From: UMGS621 sp964468815
Lineage (GTDB): Bacteria > Bacillota > Clostridia > Christensenellales > Borkfalkiaceae
Reading direction: 5' to 3'
Length of the DNA stretch: 37,883 bases
NCBI GenBank assembly: GCA_964468815.1
Contig: CAYXWN010000016.1
Span: 1 to 37,883, forward strand
Shown here: piece by piece, positions 6,750 to 14,871 of the stretch
Position numbering within the stretch: position 1 is the first letter of the stretch
Layout of the letters: every line of letters starts with the position of its first letter
Made by a program: the position numbers and the translations under genes
The notes under the pieces: model-generated
Told to the model about the DNA's origin: nothing
What the model saw: only the letters and a program-made list of their open reading frames with translations
Database searches by the model: none

Positions 6750-6778
6750 TTGACTATCTTGCCCGAATCGGTTATAAT
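6750..6778 (+). promoter_or_regulatory. Main promoter of the ribosomal protein operon
   Basis: TTGACT (6750-6755) and TATAAT (6773-6778) are separated by exactly 17 bases. The transcript would begin at about 6785, giving an untranslated leader of roughly 220 nt before rpsJ. Confidence 0.9.
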
Positions 6779-6784
6779 AGGTGG

Positions 6785-7006
6785 GCTGTGTAAATGGGTT
6801 GATTTGAAAAGTTACTTAATTTTGCTTGCAAAAAGATAATTTTCAATGACAAATGCGGGGGCAAGACTCCTGCGACTAACTTCAAAGAAGAGGTACGGAT
6901 CATTCGCAGCGACTCGTAAGAGTATCGGCGGATGATTTTTTTATAAGACTTTCTTCGACACACACGGCAAAGTAAACACCAAAAGTTAGGATAAAAAGGA
7001 GAAAAA
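6785..7006 (+). promoter_or_regulatory. Leader of the S10 operon with an attenuator-like terminator
   Basis: The leader contains a possible hairpin around GCGGGG/TCCTGC (about 6855-6875). A stronger one follows at 6899-6936: ATCATTCGC pairs with GCGGATGAT, with an inner ACTC/GAGT stem, followed by seven T (6936-6942). That is a complete intrinsic terminator inside the leader of an essential operon, as expected for attenuation. In E. coli the S10 leader is controlled by L4. Whether the same protein acts here is not shown. Confidence 0.65.
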
Positions 7007-7306
7007 ATGGCAAGTCAAAAAATCAGAATCAAGCTTGTGTCCTACGATCACGAAATGGTCGACCAAGCAACGCAGAGAATCGTGGAAACCATGAAGAAAT
7101 CGGGCGCGAAAATCAGCGGGCCCATCCCCCTTCCCACGGAAAAAGAAGTTGTAACCATTCTGCGTTCGCCGCATAAGTATAAGGACAGCAGAGAGCAATT
7201 TGAAATCAGAACGCATAAGCGGTTGATTGATATTTATTCGCCCAACATCAAATTGTTGGACAGCATTTATCTGCCCGCAGGCGTCGATATCAAAATCAAA
7301 CTTTAA
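7007..7306 (+). CDS. rpsJ: Ribosomal protein S10
   Basis: S10 of the 30S head, also NusE, which takes part in antitermination with NusB. At 99 aa it is close to the usual 102. The opening KIRIKLVSYDHEMVDQA, the LPTEKEVVTILRSPHKYKDSREQFE loop region and the ending IYLPAGVDIKIKL are diagnostic. AAAAGGAG precedes the ATG. It is the first gene of the operon, behind the 220-nt leader. Confidence 0.97.
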   Translation: MASQKIRIKLVSYDHEMVDQATQRIVETMKKSGAKISGPIPLPTEKEVVTILRSPHKYKDSREQFEIRTHKRLIDIYSPNIKLLDSIYLPAGVDIKIKL

Positions 7307-7336
7307 TCGGTAATAATCGGGAGGTGAACTTTATCT

Positions 7337-7969
7337 ATGAATAAAGCAATCATTGGAAAGAAATTGGGGATGACTCAGGTGTTTTCCCCGGACGGGAAAG
7401 TAATCCCCGTCACGGTTGTCGAGGCAGGTCCTTGCCCCGTCGTGCAGATTAAGACGTTGGAAAGAGACGGCTACACCGCCGTGAAACTCGGCTTCGACGA
7501 GGTTTCGGAAAAGCGTTTGAACAAGCCGGAGATCGGCGCGTTCAAGAAAGCGGGCGTCGCTCCGCAGAAAGTTCTGCGCGAGTTCCGTTTGGAGGACGTA
7601 TCCGGCTATGCGGTCGGCGGCGCGGTAACGTGCGAAGCGTTCAAAGCGGGCGATAAGGTAGACGTTTCCGGGCTCACCAAGGGACACGGATTTATGGGCG
7701 TTATCAAGCGTTGGAACAATCACAGATTGAAAGAAACGCACGGTGTCGGCCCTGTACACAGAGAAGTCGGTTCTATGGGCGCGAACAGCTCGCCGTCCAG
7801 AGTTTTTAAGGGCAAGAAGATGGCGGGACAGTACGGTCATGAAAAAGTGACCATACAGAATCTCGAGATCGTCAGAGTGGACATTCAGCGGAACGTGTTG
7901 CTCATCAAGGGCGCGGTTCCCGGTCCGGTTAAGGGGATCGTAACCATCGCCAACAGCGTCAAAGGTTAA
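7337..7969 (+). CDS. rplC: Ribosomal protein L3
   Basis: L3 nucleates 50S assembly near the peptidyl transferase centre. The 210-aa length is standard. The start NKAIIGKKLGMTQVF and the loop KGHGFMGVIKRWN are hallmarks. The GGGAGGTGA site lies about 9 bases before the ATG. It sits between rpsJ and rplD as in other bacteria. Confidence 0.97.
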   Translation: MNKAIIGKKLGMTQVFSPDGKVIPVTVVEAGPCPVVQIKTLERDGYTAVKLGFDEVSEKRLNKPEIGAFKKAGVAPQKVLREFRLEDVSGYAVGGAVTCEAFKAGDKVDVSGLTKGHGFMGVIKRWNNHRLKETHGVGPVHREVGSMGANSSPSRVFKGKKMAGQYGHEKVTIQNLEIVRVDIQRNVLLIKGAVPGPVKGIVTIANSVKG

Positions 7970-7983
7970 GGAGAAGAGAAAAT

Positions 7984-8811
7984 ATGCCTAGTTTAAAGTT
8001 ATATGATATGAATGCGAAAGAGGTGGGCACGATCGAGTTGTCCGATCTCTTCGATATGGAATACAACGAACCGTTGATTCATCAAGCGGTCGTTACCAGA
8101 CTTGCAAACGAAAGACAGGGCACGAAAAGCACGCTTACGCGCAGCGAAGTGCGTGGGGGCGGCGCGAAGCCTTGGAGACAGAAAGGAACGGGTAGAGCCA
8201 GACAAGGTTCGATCCGCAGTCCGCAATGGGTAAAGGGCGGCGTTGTGTTCGCTCCGAAGTCCAGAGATTTCTCCAAAAAGATGAACGTCATGGCGAGAAG
8301 AATCGCGACGTTCTCCGCTCTTTCTCAGAAAGTGCGCGACAACGAAGTGGTCGTAATCGACAACATCGCGGTTGCCGCTCCCAAGACGAAAGAAATGGTG
8401 AAATTCCTCGATGCGTTTAAGTTGGACAAGACCGTTCTCGTGGTAATGAGCAATGCGGACGAAAACGTTCGTCGCGCAAGCGCGAACCTCGCGAAGGTTA
8501 CGACCATTCCCGTCGAACAACTCAACACGTACGACGTCGTGAGAAACGCAAAGGTCGTTCTCTCCAAGACGGCTGTCGAAGCGCTTGAAGAAGTTTACGG
8601 TGCAGAGGAAGAACTCCTTGAAGAAGCGGTTGCGGAAGAAATCGTCGAACCCGTCGTAGAAGAAAAGCCCGCGAAAAAGGCTTCCAAGAAAAAGGCGGAA
8701 GAAACCGAGGCGCCCGCGACTGAGGACGCTCCCAAAAAGACGACGAAGAAAAAGACTGCGGCTAAGGCGGAAGCGCCCGCGGCAGAAAAGAGCGAGGAGG
8801 TTGCCGAATAA
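7984..8811 (+). CDS. rplD: Ribosomal protein L4 with long acidic/lysine C-terminal tail
   Basis: L4 binds 23S rRNA and lines the exit tunnel through its loop (GGGAKPWRQKGTGRARQGS). In many bacteria it also represses its own operon. The core ends near residue 205. The remaining ~70 residues are low-complexity Glu/Ala/Lys with KKASKKKAEE- and KKTTKKKTAAK-type blocks. The usual length is about 207 aa, so this is a true extension in frame before the stop. It overlaps the rplW start by one base (TAATG), so translation is probably coupled. Confidence 0.96.
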   Translation: MPSLKLYDMNAKEVGTIELSDLFDMEYNEPLIHQAVVTRLANERQGTKSTLTRSEVRGGGAKPWRQKGTGRARQGSIRSPQWVKGGVVFAPKSRDFSKKMNVMARRIATFSALSQKVRDNEVVVIDNIAVAAPKTKEMVKFLDAFKLDKTVLVVMSNADENVRRASANLAKVTTIPVEQLNTYDVVRNAKVVLSKTAVEALEEVYGAEEELLEEAVAEEIVEPVVEEKPAKKASKKKAEETEAPATEDAPKKTTKKKTAAKAEAPAAEKSEEVAE

Positions 8812-9101
8812 TGGCTGCACAAGATATTATCGTTAAGCCCCTTCTTTCCGAGCAGAGCTATGAGGGGATTCAATTCAAGAAATACACGTTCGTGGTAAAA
8901 AAGACCGCGAACAAAACGGAAATCAAGCTGGCGGTCGAAGAACTTTTCGGCGTAAAGGTCGAAAGCGTCAACACGATCAACGTAAAAGGGAAAAAGCGCA
9001 GAGTGGGCGCAAGCCAAGGCTATACTTCTCCCTATAAAAAGGCGATCGTTCAGCTTACCAAGGACAGCAAGTCGATCGAATTCTTCGATTCGTTGTCTTA
9101 A
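8811..9101 (+). CDS. rplW: Ribosomal protein L23
   Basis: L23 sits at the tunnel exit and docks trigger factor and SRP. The 96-aa length is normal. DIIVKPLLSEQSYEGI near the start, YTFVVKKTANKTEIKLAVEELF and the VNTINVKGKKRR segment are typical. Its start codon overlaps the rplD stop codon. Confidence 0.97.
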   Translation: MAAQDIIVKPLLSEQSYEGIQFKKYTFVVKKTANKTEIKLAVEELFGVKVESVNTINVKGKKRRVGASQGYTSPYKKAIVQLTKDSKSIEFFDSLS

Positions 9102-9122
9102 TCGGAAACGGAGGAAAGAAAA

Positions 9123-9950
9123 ATGGCAATCAAGAGATATAAACCGACGTCTTCCGCGCGCCGTTTCATGACGGTCAGCGCGTATGACGAGATAACGACG
9201 ACGAAGCCGGAGCGTTCTTTGCTCGAAGATCAGAGAAAGAGCGGCGGCAGAAACGCGCAGGGTAAAATCACCGTTCGTCACATCGGCGGCGGCAACAGAA
9301 GAAAGTACCGTATTATTGATTTCAAGAGAGATAAGGACGGCGTTCCTGCGACGGTTAAGACCATCGAATACGATCCGAACAGAAGCGCGAACATCGCTCT
9401 TCTCTTCTACGCGGACGGCGCAAAGCGTTATATTTTAGCGCCCGTCGGACTGAACGTCGGCGACGTAATCGTCAGCGGTGAAACCGCGGACATCAAAGCC
9501 GGCAACGCGTTGAAGTTGGAGAATATCCCCGTCGGTACGATGGTCCACAACATCGAATTGCAGCCGGGTAAAGGCGGACAGATCGCAAGAGCTGCCGGCA
9601 TGGCTGCGCAACTTATGGCAAAAGAAGGCAAATACGCTACGTTGAAGATGCCCAGCGGCGAGATGAGATACGTTCTCGCGACGTGCAAGGCGACGATCGG
9701 TCAGGTCGGCAATCTCGAACACGAGATTATCCGTATCGGTAAGGCGGGAAAGACGCGTCACATGGGCGTTCGTCCGACCGTTCGCGGCGTTGTCATGAAC
9801 CCGTGCGATCACCCGCACGGCGGCGGCGAAGGCAAATCTCCGGTCGGCCGTCCCGGTCCAGTAACGCCGTGGGGTAAGCCCGCACTCGGTTACAAGACCA
9901 GAAAGCACAAGAAGGCTTCCAATAAGATGATCATTACCAGAATCAACTAA
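9123..9950 (+). CDS. rplB: Ribosomal protein L2
   Basis: L2 is a central 50S protein needed for subunit joining and peptidyl transfer. The 275-aa length is standard. GVVMNPCDHPHGGGEG holds the conserved histidine (DHPHGG) near the active centre, and the start MAIKRYKPTSSARRFM is typical. A GGAGG site precedes the ATG. Confidence 0.98.
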   Translation: MAIKRYKPTSSARRFMTVSAYDEITTTKPERSLLEDQRKSGGRNAQGKITVRHIGGGNRRKYRIIDFKRDKDGVPATVKTIEYDPNRSANIALLFYADGAKRYILAPVGLNVGDVIVSGETADIKAGNALKLENIPVGTMVHNIELQPGKGGQIARAAGMAAQLMAKEGKYATLKMPSGEMRYVLATCKATIGQVGNLEHEIIRIGKAGKTRHMGVRPTVRGVVMNPCDHPHGGGEGKSPVGRPGPVTPWGKPALGYKTRKHKKASNKMIITRIN

Positions 9951-9964
9951 GAGGAGAAAAAAGT

Positions 9965-10243
9965 ATGAGCAGAAGCGTAAAGAAAGGCCCTTACGTTGAG
10001 GCGAAACTCTTAAAGAGAATTGAAGAACTCAACGCGGCGAACGAAAAGAAAGTTTTAAAAACATGGTCGAGAGCGTCTACGATTTTCCCCCAGATGGTAG
10101 GACATACGATTGCCGTACACGACGGCAGAAAGCACGTTCCCGTATATATTACGGAGGATATGGTCGGATGCAAGTTGGGCGAATTCGCGCCGACCAGAAC
10201 CTTTAAGGGGCACGCCGGCGAAAAGTCGACGGGCGGCAAATAG
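9965..10243 (+). CDS. rpsS: Ribosomal protein S19
   Basis: S19 lies in the 30S head and contacts S13 and the A-site finger. The 92-aa length and the sequence MSRSVKKGPYVEAKLLKRI, with WSRASTIFPQMVGHTIAVHDGRKHVPVYI following, are diagnostic. Confidence 0.98.
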   Translation: MSRSVKKGPYVEAKLLKRIEELNAANEKKVLKTWSRASTIFPQMVGHTIAVHDGRKHVPVYITEDMVGCKLGEFAPTRTFKGHAGEKSTGGK

Positions 10244-10257
10244 GAGGCAACCGAACA

Positions 10258-10644
10258 ATGGCTAAGAATATGAGAGAAAAAACCCTCAGAATTGAAGAGA
10301 AGAGGGATAAAAGACCGTATGCGATCGCAAAGCATATCCGTATTTCTCCGTATAAAGTGAGAATCGTGCTCGATCTCATTCGCGGAAAGAATTATGCGGA
10401 AGCGGTTGCAATCTTGGAGAATCTCCCCAAAGCTTCGAGCGCTCCGGTGCTGAAAGTTTTGAATTCCGCTGCCGCGAATGCGGAGCACAACAAGGGAATG
10501 AGCAAAGAGAATTTGTTCGTTGCGGCGTGCTATGCGGATCAGGGACCTACGCTCAAACGCGTCAATCCCGTTTCCAAGGGCAGAGCTTACAGAATTTTGA
10601 AGCGTACCAGCCACATCACCGTTGTGCTGGATGCGAGAGCGTAG
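10258..10644 (+). CDS. rplV: Ribosomal protein L22 with N-terminal extension
   Basis: L22 lines the exit tunnel with a beta-hairpin. The core starts near AIAKHIRISPYKVRIVLDLIRG and includes GPTLKRVNPVSKGRAYRILKRTSHI, the macrolide-related loop. The protein has 128 aa against the usual 110-113. The extra part is a basic N-terminal stretch of about 20 residues (MREKTLRIEEKRDKR). The AGGAGG site supports the ATG used. Confidence 0.96.
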   Translation: MAKNMREKTLRIEEKRDKRPYAIAKHIRISPYKVRIVLDLIRGKNYAEAVAILENLPKASSAPVLKVLNSAAANAEHNKGMSKENLFVAACYADQGPTLKRVNPVSKGRAYRILKRTSHITVVLDARA

Positions 10645-10653
10645 GAGGACAGT

Positions 10654-11319
10654 ATGGGACAGAAGGTAAATCCCCACGGTTTGAGAGTGGGCGTAATCAA
10701 AGAATGGGATACGCAGTGGTATGCTTCCAAAAAGGACGTAGCGGCTTATCTGAAAGAAGATTACGTCATCAGAACGTATATTAAGAAACAATACTTTGCG
10801 GCGGCGATCTCCAAGGTCGTCATCGAAAGAGCGGCACAGAAGATCACCATCACGGTATATACCGCGCGTCCCGGCGTGCTGATCGGCAAGCAGGGTGCTG
10901 AAATCGAGGTGATGAAGAAAGCCGTAGCCAAGTTGACGAACGCTAAGGCGATCGCGATCAACATCGTTGAGATCAAAAAGCCGGATGCGGACGCGCAGTT
11001 GGTAGCGGAATCCATTGCCGCACAGTTAGAGAAGCGTGTATCGTTCAGAAGAGCGATGAAGCAGTCCATCGGCAGAACCATGCGTTCGGGCGTCAAGGGC
11101 GTCAAAGTTATGGTAAGCGGAAGATTGGACGGTGCGGAAATCGCGCGCAGCGAGCATTATCACGAGGGCTCGATTCCCCTTCAAACGCTCCGCGCCGATA
11201 TCGATTACGGTTTTGCGGAAGCGCACACCACCTTCGGCGTAATCGGCATTAAGTGTTGGACGTATAAGGGCGAGGTAATCGGCTCCGCGAAGAAAAAGAC
11301 GGAAGGAGGCGAAGCATAA
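10654..11319 (+). CDS. rpsC: Ribosomal protein S3
   Basis: S3 of the 30S shoulder helps form the mRNA entry channel and its helicase. The 221-aa length is standard. MGQKVNPHGLRVGVIKEWD and the KH-domain motif GVLIGKQGAEIE are diagnostic. The start is 10 bases after rplV with AGGAGG. The C-terminal region is short and ends KKTEGGEA. Confidence 0.97.
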   Translation: MGQKVNPHGLRVGVIKEWDTQWYASKKDVAAYLKEDYVIRTYIKKQYFAAAISKVVIERAAQKITITVYTARPGVLIGKQGAEIEVMKKAVAKLTNAKAIAINIVEIKKPDADAQLVAESIAAQLEKRVSFRRAMKQSIGRTMRSGVKGVKVMVSGRLDGAEIARSEHYHEGSIPLQTLRADIDYGFAEAHTTFGVIGIKCWTYKGEVIGSAKKKTEGGEA

Positions 11320-11321
11320 CC

Positions 11322-11768
11322 ATGTTGATGCCAAAGAGAGTAAAAAGAAGAAGAGTGCATCGCGGCAGAATGACGGGTAAGTGCAACAAGGGCAACACGC
11401 TGGCATACGGCGAATACGGTCTTGTCGCATTAGAGCCGGCTTGGATCAAGAGCAATCAGATCGAAGCAGCCCGTATCGCGATGACGAGATTTATAAAGAG
11501 AGGCGGTAAGGTATGGATTGATATCTTCCCGCACAAGCCGATCACCAAGAAACCGCAGGATTCCCGAATGGGTTCCGGTAAAGGTGCGGTTGAATACTGG
11601 GCTGCGGTGGTTAAACCGGGCAGAGTGATGTTCGAAATGTCGGGCGTCACAGAAGACGTCGCGAAAGAGGCTATGCGTCTTGCCGGTCACAAGCTCCCGA
11701 TCAAGACGAAGTTCGTAAAGAAGTCGGATTTCGTCCAAGAAGTAAATGAAGAAGGCGGTGAAGGCTGA
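11322..11768 (+). CDS. rplP: Ribosomal protein L16
   Basis: L16 organises the tRNA A- and P-site region of the 50S. MLMPKRVKRRRVHRGRMTGK is the standard N-terminus, so the ATG at 11322 rather than 11328 is preferred. The length is 148 aa. Its GGAGG site lies within the end of rpsC. It overlaps rpmC by one base (TGATG), which suggests coupled translation. Confidence 0.97.
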   Translation: MLMPKRVKRRRVHRGRMTGKCNKGNTLAYGEYGLVALEPAWIKSNQIEAARIAMTRFIKRGGKVWIDIFPHKPITKKPQDSRMGSGKGAVEYWAAVVKPGRVMFEMSGVTEDVAKEAMRLAGHKLPIKTKFVKKSDFVQEVNEEGGEG

Positions 11769-11962
11769 TGAAAGCGAAAGAACTTCATGATTTGACAAAC
11801 GATGAACTGAACACGAAATTGGGCGAATTGAAAACCGAGCTGTTCAATCTCCGCTTCCGTCAGGCGGCGGGACAACTTGAAAACCCCGTGTCTTTGAGAA
11901 CCTGCAAAAAGGATATCGCACGGATCAAGACCATTCTCCACGAGAGAGAATTGAAGGCTTAA
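11768..11962 (+). CDS. rpmC: Ribosomal protein L29
   Basis: A two-helix 50S protein at the tunnel exit. It has 64 aa, and MKAKELHDLTNDELNTKLGE with LFNLRFRQAAGQLEN is diagnostic. Its start overlaps the stop of rplP. Confidence 0.97.
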   Translation: MKAKELHDLTNDELNTKLGELKTELFNLRFRQAAGQLENPVSLRTCKKDIARIKTILHERELKA

Positions 11963-11976
11963 AGGAGTGCAGCGAT

Positions 11977-12231
11977 ATGGAAAGAAATTTAAGAAAAGAG
12001 AGAGTGGGGCTCGTCGTTTCGGACAAGATGGATAAAACCGTCGTTGTTCTGATCGAAGAAAAAGCGAAGCACCCCATCTATAAAAAGACGATCACGACCT
12101 CGCACAAGTTCAAGGCGCACGACGAGAACAACGAGTGCGGCGTCGGCGACAAGGTGAGAATCGTCGAAACGAGAAAACTCAGCAAGGATAAGTATTTCCG
12201 CGTTGCCGAGATTATCGAAAAGGCGAAATAA
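11977..12231 (+). CDS. rpsQ: Ribosomal protein S17
   Basis: S17 is an OB-fold protein in the lower 30S body. The 84-aa product shows RKERVGLVVSDKMDKTVVV and CGVGDKVRIVETRKLSKDKYFRV, both typical. AAGGAG precedes its ATG. Confidence 0.97.
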   Translation: MERNLRKERVGLVVSDKMDKTVVVLIEEKAKHPIYKKTITTSHKFKAHDENNECGVGDKVRIVETRKLSKDKYFRVAEIIEKAK

Positions 12232-12249
12232 GCGAAGGAGGTCAGGATT

Positions 12250-12618
12250 ATGATTCAACCACAAACCAGATTAAAAGCAGCAGACAATTCCGGTGCAAAG
12301 GAATTGATGTGCATCAAAGTGCTGGGCGGCTCCTTCCGTAAAACGGGTAACATCGGCGACGTTATCGTCGCGAGCGTCAAAACGGCAACGCCGGGCGGCG
12401 CTGTTAAGAAAGGAGAAGTCGTCAAGGCGGTTATTGTCAGAACGACGAAGGGCGTAAGAAGACCGGACGGCACGTTCGTTAAATTCGACGAAAACGCAGC
12501 GGTCATCATTGATAACCAAAAACAGCCCAGAGGAACGCGTATCTTCGGGCCCATCGCGAGAGAATTGAGAGATAAAGATTATATGCGTATCATCTCTCTC
12601 GCCCCCGAGGTTCTGTAA
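12250..12618 (+). CDS. rplN: Ribosomal protein L14
   Basis: L14 forms inter-subunit bridges and is the target of the silencing factor RsfS. It is exactly 122 aa. MIQPQTRLKAADNSGAKELMCIKVLGG and the ending IISLAPEVL are near-invariant in the family. GGAGG lies 8 bases before the ATG. It starts the spc-type block. Confidence 0.98.
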   Translation: MIQPQTRLKAADNSGAKELMCIKVLGGSFRKTGNIGDVIVASVKTATPGGAVKKGEVVKAVIVRTTKGVRRPDGTFVKFDENAAVIIDNQKQPRGTRIFGPIARELRDKDYMRIISLAPEVL

Positions 12619-12628
12619 GGAGAGCGAT

Positions 12629-13006
12629 ATGAAAGTTAAGAAGAACGATACGGTATTAGTGATTACCGGCAAAGACAGCGGCAAGACCGCAAAGGTTGTT
12701 GAGGCGCGTCCTCAATCCAACACCGTTGTAGTCGAGGGAATCAATATTCAGAAACGTCATACCAAGCCGAGAAATGCACAGGACGTCGGCGGCATCAAGG
12801 ATAAGTTAGGCGCGATCGACGCGTCCAACGTCATGGTCGTCTGTCCCGCTTGCAACAAGGCGGTCAGAGTTTCCTATCAAATCGAGGGCGATAAGAAAAT
12901 CCGCGTTTGCAAAAAGTGCGGTAAGCCCTTAGATGCCACCAAGGAAGCGAAAGAAGTGAAAAAGGCTGCAAAGAAAAGAACGAAGAAAGCAGCCGACGCA
13001 GAATAA
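12629..13006 (+). CDS. rplX: Ribosomal protein L24 with basic C-terminal tail
   Basis: L24 starts 50S assembly. The KOW motif region is KKNDTVLVITGKDSGKTAKV. A CPACNKAVRVSYQ...CKKCGK segment forms a CxxC/CxxC pair, as in several Firmicutes. The product has 125 aa against the usual ~103-105, and the last ~20 residues are Lys/Ala-rich (KKAAKKRTKKAADAE). The next gene begins with a similar K/A-rich segment. Confidence 0.96.
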   Translation: MKVKKNDTVLVITGKDSGKTAKVVEARPQSNTVVVEGINIQKRHTKPRNAQDVGGIKDKLGAIDASNVMVVCPACNKAVRVSYQIEGDKKIRVCKKCGKPLDATKEAKEVKKAAKKRTKKAADAE

Positions 13007-13017
13007 TACGGAGGTAA

Positions 13018-13620
13018 ATGCAAGTGGCAGCGAAGAAAACAGCTCAGGTTGCTAAGGAAACTGCAACCGAGAAGACCGAAAACAGAGTCAGAACGAAATA
13101 CGCCAAAGAAGTTGTTCCGTATCTGGTTCAAAAATTCGGATATCAAAATATCAACGAGGTACCTAAGCTCGTCAAAATTACCATTAACTCCGGACTCGGC
13201 GATGTAAAAGACAACGCCAAGAGCGTACAGATGGCTTTGGAAGAGCTGAAACAGATTGCCGGTCAGAAGCCTGTTCTTACCGTCGCGCGTAAATCCGTCG
13301 CGAACTTTAAGGTAAGAGAAGGCATGAACGTCGGTATGAAAGTCACGCTCAGAGGGGACAGAATGTATGAATTTTTCGATAAATTCGTCTCGATCGCGCT
13401 TCCGCGCGTCAGAGATTTCCGCGGTGTTCCCACCAAATCTTTCGACGGAAGAGGAAATTACGCGATGGGCGTAAAAGAACAGCTTATTTTCCCTGAAATC
13501 TCCTACGACCAAGTAGAAAAGATCAGAGGATTCGATCTTTGCTTCACCACGACCGCCAAGACGGACGAGGAAGCGAGAGAATTATTGAAGGCACTCGGTA
13601 TGCCGTTCAGCGCGAAATAA
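13018..13620 (+). CDS. rplE: Ribosomal protein L5 with N-terminal extension
   Basis: L5 binds 5S rRNA and contacts the P-site tRNA. The core starts near RTKYAKEVVPYLVQKFGYQN and includes GLGDVKDN. The 200-aa length exceeds the usual ~180 through a K/A/T-rich N-terminal segment. Two starts are possible: ATG 13018 has only 3 bases after GGAGG, while GTG 13024 has 9, closer to other genes in this operon. The true N-terminus may be two residues shorter than given. Confidence 0.95.
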   Translation: MQVAAKKTAQVAKETATEKTENRVRTKYAKEVVPYLVQKFGYQNINEVPKLVKITINSGLGDVKDNAKSVQMALEELKQIAGQKPVLTVARKSVANFKVREGMNVGMKVTLRGDRMYEFFDKFVSIALPRVRDFRGVPTKSFDGRGNYAMGVKEQLIFPEISYDQVEKIRGFDLCFTTTAKTDEEARELLKALGMPFSAK

Positions 13621-13638
13621 GCGGAAAGGAGTAGAATT

Positions 13639-13824
13639 ATGGCTAAAAAAGCAATGATCAATAAGCAACAGAAACCTGCGAAGTACTCCACGAGAGCGTA
13701 CACGCGTTGCAGCATTTGCGGCAGACCGCACGCAGTTATCCGCAAATACGGAATTTGCCGTATTTGTTTCAGAAACCTTGCTTACAAAGGGCAGATCCCC
13801 GGCGTAAAGAAGGCTAGCTGGTAA
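13639..13824 (+). CDS. rpsZ: Ribosomal protein S14, zinc-binding type Z
   Basis: S14 is a 30S head protein. The 61-aa short form has C24-x2-C27 and C40-x2-C43, the four zinc ligands of the type Z version found in Firmicutes. The ending GQIPGVKKASW is standard. The zinc-independent long form is not in this window. Confidence 0.98.
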   Translation: MAKKAMINKQQKPAKYSTRAYTRCSICGRPHAVIRKYGICRICFRNLAYKGQIPGVKKASW

Positions 13825-13837
13825 AGGGAGGTAGAAC

Positions 13838-14230
13838 ATGACAGACGTTATCGCAGATATGCTCACCAGAATCAGAAATGCTCTGATGGCGAAGCATGAA
13901 ACGGTTGAAATTCCCGCATCGAATATGAAAAAGGCGATCGCGAACATTCTTTTGAACGAAGGATACGTTTCGGACGTTAAATTCGAAGAGGGGAACGTAC
14001 AAGGCAAAATCGTCATCACTTTGAAATACGGCGCAAACAACGAAAAGGTCATTAGCGGCTTGAAGAGAGTTTCTAAGCCCGGTTTGAGAATTTACGTCGG
14101 CTGTGATGAAATCCCGCAGGTATTGGGCGGACTCGGAATCGCGATTCTGTCCACATCTAAGGGCGTTATGACGGGTAAACAGGCAAAAGCCGCTCATCAG
14201 GGCGGAGAAGTGCTTGCTTACGTTTGGTAA
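13838..14230 (+). CDS. rpsH: Ribosomal protein S8
   Basis: S8 binds helix 21 of 16S rRNA, and in E. coli it also represses the spc operon. It is 130 aa. MTDVIADMLTRIRNALMAKH and the end LGGLGIAILSTSKGVMTGKQAK are diagnostic. A GGGAGG site precedes the start. Confidence 0.98.
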   Translation: MTDVIADMLTRIRNALMAKHETVEIPASNMKKAIANILLNEGYVSDVKFEEGNVQGKIVITLKYGANNEKVISGLKRVSKPGLRIYVGCDEIPQVLGGLGIAILSTSKGVMTGKQAKAAHQGGEVLAYVW

Positions 14231-14245
14231 AGGAGGAACAGGAAT

Positions 14246-14785
14246 ATGTCTAGAATCGGTAGAGCTCCCGTTACCATCCCGGCAGGCGTTACGGTTGACG
14301 CAGCAAACAACGTAATGACCGTCAAAGGGCCGAAAGGAACGTTGACGCAGGAATACGATCCGAACATTACGGTTAACGTAGAAGCAGGCGTCGTACATTT
14401 GACGCGTGCGAACGAGGAAAAAGAAACGAAGGCGAAGCACGGCTTGTACCGCGCGTTGCTTCATAACATGGTAGTCGGCGTGACCGAAGGCTTCTCTAAG
14501 GGGCTTGTGGTTGCAGGCGTCGGTTATAAGGTGGCGAAGCAGGGCAACAAGATCGTCTTGAACGTCGGATACAGTCATCCCGTCGAAGTTGCGGAAGAAC
14601 CCGGCATTACCTTAGAATGCCCCTCTCAGACGGAAATTACCGTCAAGGGAATCGACAAGGTTAAGGTCGGTCAGGTCGCGGCGTCGATCAGAAAGATCAG
14701 AGAACCCGAACCCTACCACGGTTACGGCATCCATTACAGCGATGAAGTGATCGAACGTAAGGAAGGCAAAACTGCGGGTAAATAA
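14246..14785 (+). CDS. rplF: Ribosomal protein L6
   Basis: L6 lies near the sarcin-ricin loop and the GTPase centre. It has 179 aa and the usual MSRIGRAPVTIPAGV opening and IREPEPYHGYGIHYSDE ending. It is followed by an unusually long 86-base gap with hairpins before rplR. Confidence 0.98.
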   Translation: MSRIGRAPVTIPAGVTVDAANNVMTVKGPKGTLTQEYDPNITVNVEAGVVHLTRANEEKETKAKHGLYRALLHNMVVGVTEGFSKGLVVAGVGYKVAKQGNKIVLNVGYSHPVEVAEEPGITLECPSQTEITVKGIDKVKVGQVAASIRKIREPEPYHGYGIHYSDEVIERKEGKTAGK

Positions 14786-14871
14786 ACCGTTTAAAGTTAC
14801 TTTCGGTGGCGCGCGACGCGCACTGCCGGCAGCGGCTTAATCGCCGCGAGAAGTATTAAATAGGAGTTAAT
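14786..14871 (+). other. Structured spacer between rplF and rplR
   Basis: Two GC-rich stems can form here: GCGCG around CGA with CGCGC, and GCGGC around TTAATC with GCCGC. No T run follows, so this is not a normal terminator. Other spacers in the operon are mostly 1-40 bases. It may be an RNA-processing or protein-binding element. Confidence 0.4.

Noticed and set aside
7999..8820. 273-codon minus-strand ORF opposite rplD
   Set aside because: It is Phe/Arg/Leu-rich, lies fully inside L4 and has no start signal. The same reasoning applies to other long antisense frames in the ribosomal operon.
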